Positions 22,300 to 33,460 of a stretch of 64,000 nt of DNA are shown here, in pieces. The position numbers were made by a program, and so were the translations under genes. The first letter of the stretch is position 1. Each line of letters starts with the position of its first letter. Below the pieces are notes generated by a model. It did not search any database. It saw only the letters and a program-made list of their open reading frames with translations, and was not told the DNA's origin. Source of the stretch: Otatea glauca (lineage: Eukaryota; Streptophyta; Magnoliopsida; Poales; Poaceae); assembly GCA_036346275.1 (NCBI GenBank), contig CM070723.1:54824743-54888742 (forward strand), read 5' to 3'.

Positions 22300-25200
22300 A
22301 GGATAAAGCTAACTTTTTCTACTCTTCTTGACGGGCGGCCGTGGCGGCGGAGAGTTGGTGCCTCGGCTTCTGGAAGGCGGCTGCGGCGGGATGCTGGTGG
22401 CGATCTCCGGCGCGCGGCTCGGCCAAGCTCGAACCGTCGATCTCCTCGTCGATCCGGTTCCTAGCTCGCCGCTCCCCACCACCGCGAGGTCGATGCGTCG
22501 TAATGCGAGATGGTGTTGACGGCGCCGATGAAGCTCAAAGCGCAGCGCGGTGACCACCGCCTCTTCTCGATCGCTTTTCGGGCGGTCGCGGGGGCAAGGG
22601 CACTCGGGCTGCCCGGCTCCAGGATCGATCGCGGACCTCGACGACGGCCTTGCGGAGGCCTCGGCTCGGCGCTCATCTCGGCCCGACCGTCGCCAGCAAC
22701 CTTCAGCGCCGCCGGGCCTCGTCGGGCCACGATCGCCACGTCCACGCACGGCGAAGCCGTTCTCTGCGCCTCCCGGCGGCCTTCAGATTCTGCGCGCTCT
22801 GCGGATGCGGAGATTTTGGATAAGTTCGCCACGTGGTCGCACTCCCAAACTTAATTGAAGGTTGAGACACTTACGGCGCGGAGTTGGTCGGATTGCCAGC
22901 TTCCGACTTGGCGCCTCGTATGAAGTCTTGGCTCGGCGGCTCATACGGCGATCGCCCGCTCGGGCGAACTTCCGGCGTCCCTGAGCCTTGTTCCGCTCGG
23001 TCCGCGGGCGTGTTACTGCGTCTGCGATCCCCTCAGCAAGGCAGCGGCATCCTTGGCCTCGGTGACCTCGCGTCGAGGACTCGATTCGCCATTTCGCCCT
23101 CAAAGCCTTGGCTCCTGGCGCTCATCATGAAGGGCCTTTGTGGCCTCTTCAAATCCTTGGCGGATTACCACGCCTCGACCGCCTTAATCGCGAGGCCTCC
23201 TGGCGGCGCAGCTCAAGCGCGATCCATTGCCTCCTCCGCTTCTGCGCCGATTGTCGGAGCCAGCTGCAAGAGCTCGACTGACGCGACGGCGATCCATAAG
23301 TCTTGCAAAAATGTGGACACTCCGTTAGTCGCGGAAAGAACTATCAAAAATGTGCAACGAATCGAAACTTTTGGTGACCTACAGGCGTGGTTTGGACTCC
23401 CGACCATCATATCCGGTATACGGTGGAAGACTTTAGAGCAAGGGCTAGACCTTCACGGATCGCCCTATCTCGGCCGCAGGCCGGCGCGCCTTGCCGAAGG
23501 TGGCCCGCTCGCTCTCCTCCGCCTCGCCCATGACGCCCGGGCAGAATTACACCGTGGCGCGCCTCCTTCCGCCTGTTCGGGCGGGGCGCCACCCGTCCAA
23601 AGCACCATGGGCAAGGGTGACAAGGTCAACCTTCGAAATCCCCTCGGCGACTTGCGCTGAGGGCATCGGTCGCACCTCCCACGGGGCGAGGGTCGGGCAC
23701 CTCCGTCGCCGGCTCGCCACGACCGGCGCGATCACCGCAACGCCGTTGTCTCATCCTCGAAGCAGCGATCACGTCGTCGGAGGAATCCCGCCGAGGCGGC
23801 GGAAGTTCTTCTTGCACGACCTCGGGTGGGGCTCATGTCCTCGGCGGCATCAGCGCCCTCGGACGCCCGACGCTGCGACCTCGCCGACCCAACCGGTCAC
23901 GAAATCACCGGCGTGCGTTGCGGGGCCGATGTGGCACGCCCCACGATCACCCCAAGATAAGCGCCGTGCCGTTGCAAAGATGCAAGAGTCGCTCGGCGGC
24001 TTTGCCAAAAGAAAAATGCTCCAAAATAAAATAATAATACACTTACAAGGCCGGCGGGTGCGTGGCACGCGCGCCTCTTTGCCGCCCCCGCCAAAGTCAG
24101 TCGGCCGTCGCTTCCTGAAGCCACCTCGGCCAGAGGCAGCAACGCGGCGACCGCATAGCGCAAGATCACCCCCCACCAGAGGATCCGTGGCCACGGGGCC
24201 CGTGACGCCGCCCTCGGCCGAGTCCACGCTCGGGCGCGCCGGTCGGCGGTCGGAAAAAAACCCACCATAGGGGTGGCGGAGGCACTCCGCATTGTCGATG
24301 GAAGTCGTCCCCGGCGGTGGTCTCGACACATCCTCGCCCGCACGCCGCCGCCGTAGCGTTCCTTGCTTTTCTTCCTCCTCCTTTCCTCCTTCCGCTTCTT
24401 GCGGGAGAGTCGACCTCTCGTCCTCGCCGGGCGGATGCCGCGCTTCCTTATCCCGGGAGCGGCGCTGGAAGAACATCCCCATGAGCCCCGAGAGGATGCG
24501 GGAATGTCGGTCAAGTCGAAGAACGAGGAAAGAGAGGCGAAAGAATTTCTCGGCTTACGGTTTCGCGAAAAGCCGCGAGAATGGCTCGGGTGGCCATCCG
24601 CGACCACGATGGCGGCTGCCGCAGTGCGGCCGCCACCCGAGCCTCCACCTCGACGCCAGCGGCCGCTCGAGGTTCGCCATCCTCGCCCGGTCGGACGGCC
24701 CGCATACCGGAGCGAAGTGCGGCACAGCCGCACAAGTGGTTGCACGCGCGCATCCCCATGAAGGCGCGCACAACCACGTCCCCGTGAGCCCCGCCTCCTT
24801 TGAGCCCTGATCGCTCCACGATCGGGGCGGTTTGTCTTCTCCCTCTTTTCGCGCCCGGTTCACGCTCCTCCGCCACGGAAGCTCTCCGGTGAAACGAAAG
24901 CGGCTGCCGCCGACGTTCGAGCGTGAGCCATTGAACGCCCGGCCCTTGTTAGACGAGGCGGCTTCACCTCCAGTACTCCGTGCTCGGCCGGGAAGGCCGG
25001 AGGCGAGCCACCAGGCGCCCGGCGTCCCGACGGCTTTGTCCTTCGAGCCTTGCACGGAAAGTGCCTCCACAACGCCAGTCTGGCTCGATCCCCAAGAAGG
25101 CCGCACAGCGTGATGAAGATGGCGATGTGGAGGACCCCATTAGGGTTGAGATGGTGCACCTCCACCTTGTAATGAAACAACGACCCGGACGAGCGGGTGC

Positions 25201-25376
25201 GTGAGCCAAAGCCGCGCTCGAAGAACGAGGCGGGCACCACGATCTCGTCGCCCGCGCGGGGTGATAGCCAGTCGGCACCCTCGGTAGGAAAGGTCCTGCG
25301 GCATGAGGAAGCCCTTCTTCACCAAGCCGATCGCACGGCTGTCTTGCGCGGAGCACTCCGGCCCCGACATCTTCAC
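22300..25376 (-). pseudogene. Antisense gene of the gypsy element (Transposase_28/PF04195-like)
   Basis: Minus strand, opposite to gag-pol. From the ATG at 25376 the reading runs GLVKKGFLMPQDLSYR, then IVVPASFFERGFGSRTR, then FHYKVEVHHLNPNGVLHIAI (25180-25120) and FITLC, EAFLGIEPDW. This pattern is the putative gypsy-type transposon domain, PF04195. Downstream are low-complexity acidic, basic and proline-rich regions (24480-24250 and 22830-22310), ending with PPPRPPVKKSRKS before a stop near 22309. Frameshifts break it throughout. Extra ORFs between pol and the 3' LTR, often antisense, are known in Tat elements; the function is unknown. Confidence 0.65.
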
Positions 25377-25439
25377 AGGGGAGACGACTGGAAGGTGAGA
25401 AAGAAAGGCTGGGGTTTTCTTTCCTTAGCTCTCTGTGCT

Positions 25440-26280
25440 CTTCTTGTTTGAGCGAGAGATGAAAAGGGCAAGAAAACGTGACCACTCAAAGCACCCAGGC
25501 GTATTTATAGAGGACGAGCGAGCGCCGGCGAGCGGCCCGTCAAGTGAAGCGTCGCGACCACCCTCGTCTGTCGCGCCCGGCTGTAACTCCGGTTTCCAAT
25601 ACCACTCCGCTTTTAATCCTGTCTTGTCAGCGTAAGGGCCATAAAGACGCCGCCCGAACAACGTGTCCGTAACCTCTCGGTCTCGCCTTTAGGCGGAGCA
25701 GTTGCTCGGCGCGCGAAAGCCCATCAGGCGCTGCGCCCCAAGACGGCAAAAGCTTTGTGGCTTGCGCCAGGCCCAGCGAGGAGCTGTGGGTTCAAAAGGC
25801 CTACCCCACGGATGGGTATAAAGCCGCCCAAAGAAAACTTGAGCAAGGGGCGGTATGAGGTGAGCCACGGTGGGCCCTCGGTTAGGTCGGTGACGGCCTA
25901 ATCACCTCTACTCGCGTCCGAGACCATACTTCACACTCTCCGGGAGCTCATCAATGGCGACGGCCCGGTGTGCCACTGGTCGGCGGACGACCTAGAGTCC
26001 ATACGGATTGAGTAAAGAAAGGTTTTTATGGGTCGCCCCACAGCGGGCGGTGACACCCTACTCGGGACCGTCCCGCTCGGAAGGGTCCCCTTGGGCGGAC
26101 CTCCCAGGACCCACTCGGACTACCGTTATTAGCTCCACGAGCACGGCGTTCAAACCAACGCAGTAAACGCGCCGCTCATCCCCTCCGGTCCCACACTGCG
26201 GATGGGGTATGCATGTGGGATAGACGGCGGCCATTCCTCTCGCGGCTACCCTCGCCCGACGAGGACTCGAGAAGGATGCC
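25440..26280 (-). other. Promoter side of the antisense gene; no coding seen
   Basis: Mixed-composition spacer between the antisense gene start and the minisatellite. The TATA box at 25501 is its only recognisable element. Confidence 0.45.
25501..25510 (-). promoter_or_regulatory. TATA box for the antisense gene
   Basis: CTATAAATAC on the minus strand, about 125 bp upstream of the ATG at 25376. This is a normal plant TATA sequence and distance in an otherwise GC-rich region, so the antisense gene probably had its own promoter and was not an LTR product. Confidence 0.55.
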
Positions 26281-26285
26281 CCGTC

Positions 26286-26425
26286 CGGCTCGACGATAAC
26301 GAGCACTCACGTCCAGCCACGACGCAGAACGAGCACTCACGTCCAGCTACGGCGGTAGCGAGCACTCACGCCCAGCTACGACGGTGAACGAGCACTCACG
26401 TCCGGCTACGACGTAAACGAGCACT
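26286..26425. repeat. Short minisatellite, period about 30 bp
   Basis: Four to five copies of ACGAGCACTCACGTCCAGC followed by TACGACG-type tails. The unit reappears as the GCTACGACGTTAA insert in the longer minisatellite that follows. Confidence 0.75.
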
Positions 26426-27995
26426 CGGACACCAACCTCACGAGAGGCATCCGGTCGTCCCGCCGACCAAGGCACTCGGACACCCGAACCTCACAGAGGC
26501 ATCCGGCCGTCCTGCCGACCAAGGCACTCGGACACCAACCTCACAGAGGCATCCGGTCGCCCCGCCGACCAAGGCACTCGGACACCGAACCTCACGAGAG
26601 GCATCCGGTCGTCCCGCCGACCGAGGCACTCGGACGCCGTAACCTCACAGAGGCATCCGGCCGTCCCTCGCCGACCAAGGCACCGTCTAGCTACGACGTT
26701 AAGCGAGCACTCGGACACCCGAACCTCACAGAGGCATCCGGCCGCCCCGCCGACCGAGGCACTCGGACGCCGTAACCTCACGAGAGGCATCCGGCCGCCC
26801 CGCCGACCGAGGCACTTTCAGACGCCGAACCTCACAGAGGCATCCGGTCGCCCCGCCACCAAGGCGATCGGACACTAGAACCTCACGGAGGCATCCGGCC
26901 GTCCCTCGCCGACCAAGGCACCGTCTAGCTACGACGTTAAGCGAGCACTCGGACACCGAACCTCACGAGGCATCCGGCCGTCCCGCCGACCAAGGCACTC
27001 GGACACCCGAACCTCACGAGGCATCCGGCCGTCCCGCCGACCGAGGCACTTTCGGACGCCGAACCTCACAGAGGCATCCGGTCGTCCTGCCGACCGAGGC
27101 ACTCGGACGCCGTAACCTCACGAGGCATCCGGTCGCCCCGCCACCAAGGCGATCGGACACTAGAACCTCACGGAGGCATCCGGTCGTCCCCGCCGACCAA
27201 GGCACCGCTCTAGCTACGACGTTAACGAGCACTCGGACACCGAACCTCACGGAGGCATCCGGTCGTCCCGCCACCAAGGCACTTTGTCTAGCTACGACGT
27301 TAAACGAGCACTCGGACACCCGAACCTCACAGAGGCATCCGGCCGTCCCGCCGACCGAGGCACTGGACGCCGAGAACCTCACGAGGCATCCGGTGCGTCC
27401 CGCCACCAAGGCGATCGGACACTAGAACCTCACGGAGGCATCCGGTCGTCCCTCGCCACCAAGGCACCGTCTAGCTACGACGTTAAGCGAGCACTCGGAC
27501 ACCCGAACCTCACGGAGGCATCCGGCCGTCCTGCCACCAAGGCACCGTCTAGCTACGACGCTAAGCGAGCACTCGGACACCGAACCTCACAGAGGCATCC
27601 GGTCGTCCTGCCGACCAGAGGCACTTTCGGACGCGAGTAACCTCACAGAGGCATCCGGCCGTCCCGCCGACCGAGGCACTCGGACGCCGAGAACCTCACG
27701 AGGCATCCGGTCGTCCTGCCGACCAAGGCGCGGTGGACACTAGAACCTCACGGAGGCATCCGGTCGTCCTCGCCGACCAAGGCACTTCTCTAGCTACGAC
27801 GTTAAGCGAGCACTCGGACACCGAACCTCACAGAGGCATCCGGCCGTCCTGCCGACCAAGGCACTCGGACACCCGAACCTCACAGAGGCATCCGGTCGTC
27901 CTGCCGACCAAGGCACTGTCTAGCTACGACGTTAAACGAGCACTCGGACACCCGAACCTCACAGAGGCATCCGGTCGTCCTGACGACCGAGGCAC
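26425..27995. repeat. 52-bp minisatellite in the gypsy element
   Basis: About 30 copies of a unit built from GGCACTCGGACACCGAACC, TCACAGAGGCATCCGG and TCGTCCCGCCGACCAA. Every few units a longer variant includes TCTAGCTACGACGTTAAGCG. ORFs across it on either strand are repeat artefacts. Unit variants differ mainly as CAGAG/CGGAG/CGAGAG/CGAG and presence or absence of a GA dinucleotide. It lies upstream of the antisense gene. Confidence 0.9.
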
Positions 27996-28139
27996 CATCC
28001 ACAACGATTAAAACTAAAGCAAACTCACCGCAGAGACATTTTCATAAAGAAAAAGAAAATTTCATTATAGGCCAACAGGCTCAAACTTTACACAACTTTA
28101 CACACAGTACCCGACAGATAGAAGAGTGGCCACGCCGCA

Positions 28140-28535
28140 CCACAGCGAGACTCTACCCACGCCTAGAACCTATCAAACATCCGTGCGGCATCGGTGGCAC
28201 CGACGGCATCTCGGTAGGCCCTTGCTGTGTCGACGGACAGCCGCCATGCCGCTGGCAACACGCCGATGCCTCGCCGCCGCTCAATGACATCGACGCGGCC
28301 GCACTAACTACGGATCGGCGCGCTTGCGCCATCGCCTCCGTAAGGGCCCCCTTACCACCTCGAGCCTCGAACGGCCTCGAGCGGTAGCGTCAACGATAGC
28401 GGCCGCGGCTGCGGCTTCTTCCTCCACGAGCTCGCCATCGCTGGTCGAACTCAGCCCATAGCTCGCCGGAGGATCTTCTTCTTCTACCGTGACGCCATCG
28501 CCAAAGCTAAAGACTAGAGGATGTCTCAAGCCATT
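28140..28535 (-). pseudogene. Second small antisense ORF near the 3' LTR
   Basis: Minus-strand reading contains FSFGDGVTVEEEDPPASYGL, SSTSDGELVEEEAAAAAA, RSRLEVVRGPLRRRWRKRAD, an acidic then basic protein that I associate with annotated grass gypsy elements. It breaks near 28308 and no start is clear. A TATA-like GGTATATATAT lies just upstream on the minus strand (28588-28598). Function unknown. Confidence 0.5.
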
Positions 28536-28910
28536 TGAAAGAACAAAAGAAAAAGCTCGTCCCCTTCAAGCAAGCTACGGCGCGCATGATATATATACCG
28601 GGCTAAGGGAGGCTAAGCGTCTCCGAGTAAATGCGGTGCCAAAAACGAAGCATCCTTCACCGAAACCCGAGGCGATCAAGAAGACGAGCAGCGCGGTAGC
28701 GGCGTAAACTACGCTTCGGCATGCGCAACGAGGCAAGTAAAAGCCCCTGGGTTCAAATGCCCCGCCAAACTCCAGACAGCCGTCAAGTCCAACGAAGCAC
28801 ACTGCGAAATCGCTTAATCGGATCGGTGGACCGACCTACCAGCCCGGCCACCACTTTCGTCAAGTTCAACCCCAACCGAATCTGCAAAATCGCTTGGGAG
28901 TTCGGGCTCT

Positions 28911-29782
28911 TGACGAATACTAATAAAAAGGATACCCCAACAGCCCGGCAACGAGCGGCCACCTCAAGCGTATCTCCACCCAACAGCGCACGCGACCGCC
29001 ACCGACCGATTCACTGCGAGACCGCGAAGGCATCCGCTTCCGACCGCCAGGAAGCGAATCCGACCACAGGCGATCCCGACCCCTCTTGGCGGGCGGGATC
29101 TCCCGACCCGACCAAACCAAGGTGGTGAACGCCGAGTGCCGCGTGTCAAGTCCTCACGGCCTACCGCCACGCCCTCGGATAAAGTCAATCGGGCGACTAT
29201 ACGAGGCGGTGGCTCCTTCCCAAGAAGATCGGTGATCAGAGAAGACAAAGCTTCCACCCATCAACCGGTCACGATAAAGACGAGCGCACGCTCCCTCCCG
29301 CGGCACGGCGTCACGCACGCACTCGGCGTCGGATTCGCAAGGATCACGGAGGGCAAGTACGCTACTTCCGAAATACCTAACCTCCCGACCACCAAGGCTA
29401 CCAACCCAAGCATGGGCAAGGCGGGTGGCGACAGATCCACAAGGCGAAGGACCGGAGCTCCTAGCGTAGGTCGCCTCGCTTTTCCTCCTAACTCTCGATG
29501 TAACTTGCCCTTCCTTTTGTATAAAAGGAGGCGGGGCTAAGCGAGCAAGAACAAGAAAGGAGAGAGCGCTATCAAACTCCTCTCGCTAAGCCATTGGCAT
29601 CCTCGCTTGTAAAACTTTGTGCGATCATACGTACCAAGAGTAATACAACACCACCACACACGAATCGGAGTAGGACCTTGGCCCAACCAAGATACATCTT
29701 GGACTCACGAGTCTAACCATTCAGGAGTGGAACGCGACCCCTAGACTTACAAATTTTACTTGCTTGGCTCCCAGCGCCGACA
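28911..29782 (+). repeat. 3' LTR of the gypsy element
   Basis: Starts TGACGAATAC and ends GCGCCGACA, followed by the CAAGT target copy. TATAAAAGG is at about 29520. It is collinear with the 5' LTR over its whole length. The preceding polypurine tract is poor (GCTTGGGAGTTCGGG). Confidence 0.92.
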
Positions 29783-29965
29783 CAAGTGCAAGTGGATATG
29801 CTCTTTGTCCGAAAACATTTTCTCATTCTTGCAATCAATGCATGGACAATGTATGTACTCGTCTTCTTGTGCAACTTGTTCTCCTCAATGGCTCTTAAGC
29901 AGATACCCTCGATGTAATCTCTACCAGAATAGCAGTTCGCATTGTACATCCATCTCCTGGTCCAT
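29783..29965 (-). pseudogene. tnp2: tnp2 N terminus, Transpos_assoc domain (separated by the gypsy insertion)
   Basis: Minus strand from an ATG at 29965: RRWMYNANCYSGRDYIEGI, then EENKLHKKTSTYIVH, then, one frame over, CIDCKNEKMFSDKEHIHLHL. This is the transposase-associated zinc-binding domain (PF13963) found at the start of TNP2 proteins. After removing the gypsy element and one CAAGT, the codons continue as HIHLHLIRRGF into 14957, in frame. An extra base near the ATG and one further shift are present. Confidence 0.8.
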
Positions 29966-29984
29966 CTAAAATTAATTAACATAT

Positions 29985-30770
29985 AAAAATTGATTAAAAA
30001 CTAATCTAATTACTTATCATCTAAATGAGCTAGATAATAAATTCATCATCTAAAAATGATGAGCATCCACCTACCAAATTAGCTAAAATTTCATGTATAT
30101 TAATATCCAATAATCTTAATTAAATAAATTTAATATATGTCCGCACTAATGGAACCAAATTAATAGTAATTAAAAAACTAATCAATACTTTTCCAGAAAG
30201 AAGCGGATAATAAATTCATCATCTAAAAATGATGAGCACCCACCTACCAAATTAACTAAAATTTCATTTATATTAATACCCAATAATCTTAATTAAATAA
30301 ATTTATTATATGCAAGATGTATATGTCCGTACACTAATGGAACTAAATTAATAGTAATTAAAAAACTAATCTAATTACTTATCATCTAAAAGAGCTAGAT
30401 AATAAATTCATATATATGCAAGATGTATATGTCCGTACACTAATAGAACCCAATTAATAGTAATTAAAAAACCAATCTAATTACTTATCATCTAAAGGAG
30501 CTAGATAATAAATTCATCATGTATCAAATTAACTTAAAATGCAATTAATATTAAATATATGCTTAATCATAATTCATCATCTATAAAAGGAACACAACAT
30601 CATCTAATGAACCTAGCTAGGAAATAAATTCATCAACTACAAAATGGTAGCTAAATAAAAATAAACAAAATCTAAACTTTTCATCTCATCTACATATAAA
30701 TCCTAATTAAACTTGGTTTAAAAATTAAATTGCAACAAGATTAACACAAATCAAGAGAGGAGAAAAAATA
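29985..30770. repeat. AT-rich tandem repeats, 5' region of CACTA-B
   Basis: Three to four imperfect copies of a 120-190 bp unit containing AACTAATCTAATTACTTATC, GAGCTAGATAATAAATTCAT and CCAATAATCTTAATTAAATA. No coding potential. It sits between the tnp2 start and the subterminal array, where the transposase promoter should be. Confidence 0.7.
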
Positions 30771-30899
30771 ACTCACCAAGGAACAACTAGAGGAAGTACA
30801 AGCACAAGAATTGGAGAAAACAAAATCAAATTTAGAAGTTTTGGTTTGCTCTGGGAAGAAGAAGACCAGTCTTTGCTCGACCACCTATTTATAGGCAAT

Positions 30900-31245
30900 A
30901 TTATTAGTGGCGGTTTTAACTAGAACCACATCGATAACATATCTGTGACGGTTCTATCCTAGAACCGCCACGGATAATCAATAGAATCGATGGCGCTTGG
31001 AGGATAGCACCGCCACTAATAACCTAGTTATCGATGGCGGTTCTAGCCTCCAACCGCCATCGATAATGATATTGTTATCGATGGCGGTTCTATCCTTGAA
31101 CCGCCATCGATAATTAATTATCGATGGCGGTTCTAGGATAGAACCGCCACTGATATTTTTCCCGCTATTTTTGAAATAGAACCGCCACTGATAATTATCT
31201 TTGTGGCGGTTCGAAAAAAACCGCCACAAATAGACCGTCACCTAT
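30900..31245. repeat. CACTA-B 5' subterminal repeats
   Basis: Alternating GGCGGTTCTA and TAGAACCGCCA units with CACTGATA and ATCGATAA spacers, about twelve units, ending 20 bp from the terminal repeat. They match the array at 5785-6165. Confidence 0.88.
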
Positions 31246-31267
31246 TGCAGGTTTTGGCGTAGTGACC

Positions 31268-31590
31268 ACATGCAACAATCGGGCGTCCGATCAGCAAAAG
31301 CAAGAAGGAATGAGTTGAATTACATTCAGAACTTAAAACTGGAAATAAATTTAATCTGCACTTGTATTTGTTATATCTCTTATATCTATATATGATTAAT
31401 CTGCACTACTATAATCTACCTCTAACAAAATAAGTGGTTGGGATCATTCTCTTTTTCTTTTAATTAATAAGAGAATTTTTAGTGTGGGATTTTCTTTCCT
31501 TAAAGTGAAGGAGATGTCTTGAATATCACCGGTGTTTTTATTCATATAAATAAACAAAAAAACTACGTAATCAAGTGATTATATATATTA
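31268..31590. other. Unique sequence between CACTA-B and the NB-ARC cluster
   Basis: AT-rich, no ORF or repeat recognised. The similarity to the 3' flanks of the other NB-ARC copies begins only at about 31605. Confidence 0.5.
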
Positions 31591-31762
31591 TATATACGTG
31601 AGGGAAGACTATATAGAATATAGGAAAGAGAGTAGAAATGAAAATGCACAAGTGTTGGACATTAACACTACTATATCAACTACATTTTGGAGAAAACAAC
31701 ATCATATCCATCACAATATGAGTGTTTTGCATTACATGTACAGAGAATTTTACTTGAGCAAA

Positions 31763-33255
31763 CTAACTCGAAGCCTTCCTCTTCTGACAATGCTTGTTCC
31801 CAGTAACCACACACTTTGAATCGTGAATCTCACAGCTATAAATGTAGCTGTAATAAGGCGGTAGGTGAGATTTCCACATTACGACTTCAAGTTTCCCATG
31901 AGGTGTAAAACTTCCAGACAATATCTCTTGGAAGGTAATTTTGGGAGCCTCTTCATGAGCAAGCCCTACTCGACCTTGGCCGTACATTTCACAATATATA
32001 CTACTTCCAGATATTCTCGGAAGTAAAGCATGTTTTTTTTTCACCCCAAAATCACTTGAACATCTACAAAGTAGCAGCTGATTCTGCTGATCCTTCTCCC
32101 TGAGGCATTCAAGAACCCTGCGCCAATGCCGCGCGTCACCACTAGCTCTAAGAAAGTAAGCCATGCTGTTTGCATATATGAAAGGCCCGATGAACTTATA
32201 ACATTTCTCTTGGTCGAAATGCTCCTCAAATATCTCCATTGCTATGGATGCTAGCTTCGGTTGGTCTTGAGGATTTGAGCTTCCGAACGCAAGAACCTTG
32301 AAGAAGTACCAATATGCTTCTCGAGACAATAACCTTAGACGAAGAGGTTGCGTCGTTCCAAACTTTGCGATCTTGTCAGATCGACTCGTAATTACGATTT
32401 TACTGCCAGGTGAAAAGCAACCACGAGAGGCAGAGCACATCTTTCTCCATGCATTCTCATCGACATCCCCAGCTAGCTCAATAACAACCATGAGCCTTTC
32501 TTCATTTGAGGAGGCACGTTGATGTTTGATTACTCCTTCATCTCTTAGGGTGCATGGTTTTTCTTCTCTAAAATTATTCTCACTGAAAAAGATAATACGA
32601 GAAAAGTGGTTGCACACCCTTTCGTCGAAGCAAACATGCTCAACAAGTGTACTCTTTCCAACTTTTGTTGCACCGATAATTGGTAGGACACTAAAATTGT
32701 CAGTCCCTGGAGGTTCTCTATCCAACAAGAAATTGACGACCCGTTCCATCTCCATCTGACGGAAAAACATGCACTTCTCTATAAACATATACATGCTATA
32801 TGGTTGGCGACACATAGGAGGGTAGTTCTTCAGAAATATAACGAATTCATTCATACCAGTAACAGTCATCTCTACACTTTGGAGCATCTGTTCCAACTCA
32901 TCTTTTCCATGTCTGCTGCCAGGAAAGAAACGAACACGCTTGCCAGAATTGAATTTTGACAGGGAAGAATAGCTCACTTCATCGCCTTTATGGGCTTGGC
33001 ATCTGAACTTGTCGAGCACGTAGTAGCCCTGTACATCTCTTCTCTCAGCACGTTGAGCTGTTGAAGCATGGCTTGGTTTCTGATGCGCCTCCCCTCGGCT
33101 TCCTCGACGGCGACGCGAACCCGGAGCAGCATCAGCTGTAGTCTCCGCAGGCTCTCCTCCTTGGACGACGCCGGCGGCTTGCGGTATTTGTCAATCAAGT
33201 AGGAGAGGGATCTGCTGGCGAGTTCGCCTATAACTGCAGATAAGAATATCTCCAT
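31763..33255 (-). pseudogene. NB-ARC gene copy 1, one-base frameshift
   Basis: Paralogue of the intact copies at 41535 and 52311. The ATG at 33255 starts MEIFLSAVIGELASRS, an Rx-N-type coiled coil. The frame is lost after REEMYR near 33030 and resumes at once in another frame as YYVLDKFRCQAHKG. The cause is one missing C in a run of four (TAGTAGCCCTG here, TAGTAGCCCCTG in the others). The rest is open to the normal stop at 31763: P-loop GATKVGKST, kinase-2-like RLMVVIELAGD, RNBS-B GSKIVITSR, and the shared C-terminal domain. It is otherwise so well preserved that either the break is recent or it is a homopolymer error. Confidence 0.85.
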
Positions 33256-33290
33256 TGGGAAACCTCTCTCACCAAGAGAAGAAGTGATAA

Positions 33291-33302
33291 TAATTATATA
33301 TG
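33291..33302 (-). promoter_or_regulatory. TATA box, NB-ARC copy 1
   Basis: CATATATAATTA on the minus strand, about 36-47 bp upstream of the ATG. The equivalent element is present in copies 2 and 3. Confidence 0.45.
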
Positions 33303-33351
33303 TGATGCGAAATACTCTTGGTTTCGTGTCAAAGTTTTTGCTTTGATTTCT

Positions 33352-33357
33352 TTGACT
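33352..33357. promoter_or_regulatory. W-box (TTGACT) upstream of NB-ARC copy 1
   Basis: TTGACT, the WRKY-factor core TTGAC(C/T), about 100 bp upstream of the start. It is conserved upstream of copy 2 (43139-43144) and absent from copy 3. Plant defence genes are often WRKY-controlled; six bases alone are weak evidence. Confidence 0.35.
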
Positions 33358-33460
33358 GGAAGACTAGCGAAAATGACATGACGCGGTAGTCTACGCAGTT
33401 GCTATCTCCTTTCTGCACATCGCTAGCAGCTACTTTTCTTAACTAGTAGCATTATGGCAA

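Larger units (their letters stand above)
14963..29782 (+). mobile_element. Ty3/gypsy LTR retrotransposon, Tat-like, nested in tnp2
   Basis: Two LTRs (14963-15842 and 28911-29782) both begin TGACGAATACTAATAAAAAG. The element ends in GCGCCGACA and is flanked by CAAGT at 14958-14962 and 29783-29787, a perfect 5-bp target duplication. The interior order is gag, protease, RT, RNase H, second RNase H, integrase, which with the extra archaeal-type RNase H indicates the Tat lineage. An antisense coding region and a minisatellite follow before the 3' LTR. Length is 14,820 bp. All reading frames are interrupted by small indels. A solo LTR of the same family sits at 44128. Confidence 0.93.
5737..31264 (-). 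mobile_element. CACTA (En/Spm) element B, complete, with nested gypsy insertion
   Basis: The left end begins CACTACACCAAAAACG at 5737 and the right end is the complement of CACTACGCCAAAACCTG, ending at 31264. Both are flanked by ACC (5734-5736 and 31265-31267), the 3-bp duplication expected of CACTA elements. Both ends carry the same subterminal repeat family (ACCGCCACAGATA). The coding strand is minus: tnp2 transposase lies nearer the right end and ORF2 nearer the left, the usual order. Total length is 25,528 bp. Without the nested gypsy element and one target copy it would be about 10.7 kb, a normal size for an autonomous CACTA. The transposase frames are broken, so it is probably immobile now. 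Confidence 0.93.

Noticed and set aside
26286..27995. CRISPR-like array
   Set aside because: Units abut without unique spacers and the genome is a plant; it is a minisatellite.
26438..28011. Long ORFs on both strands of the minisatellite
   Set aside because: They are products of a 52-bp repeat with no stop in some frames; the peptides are repeat translations.
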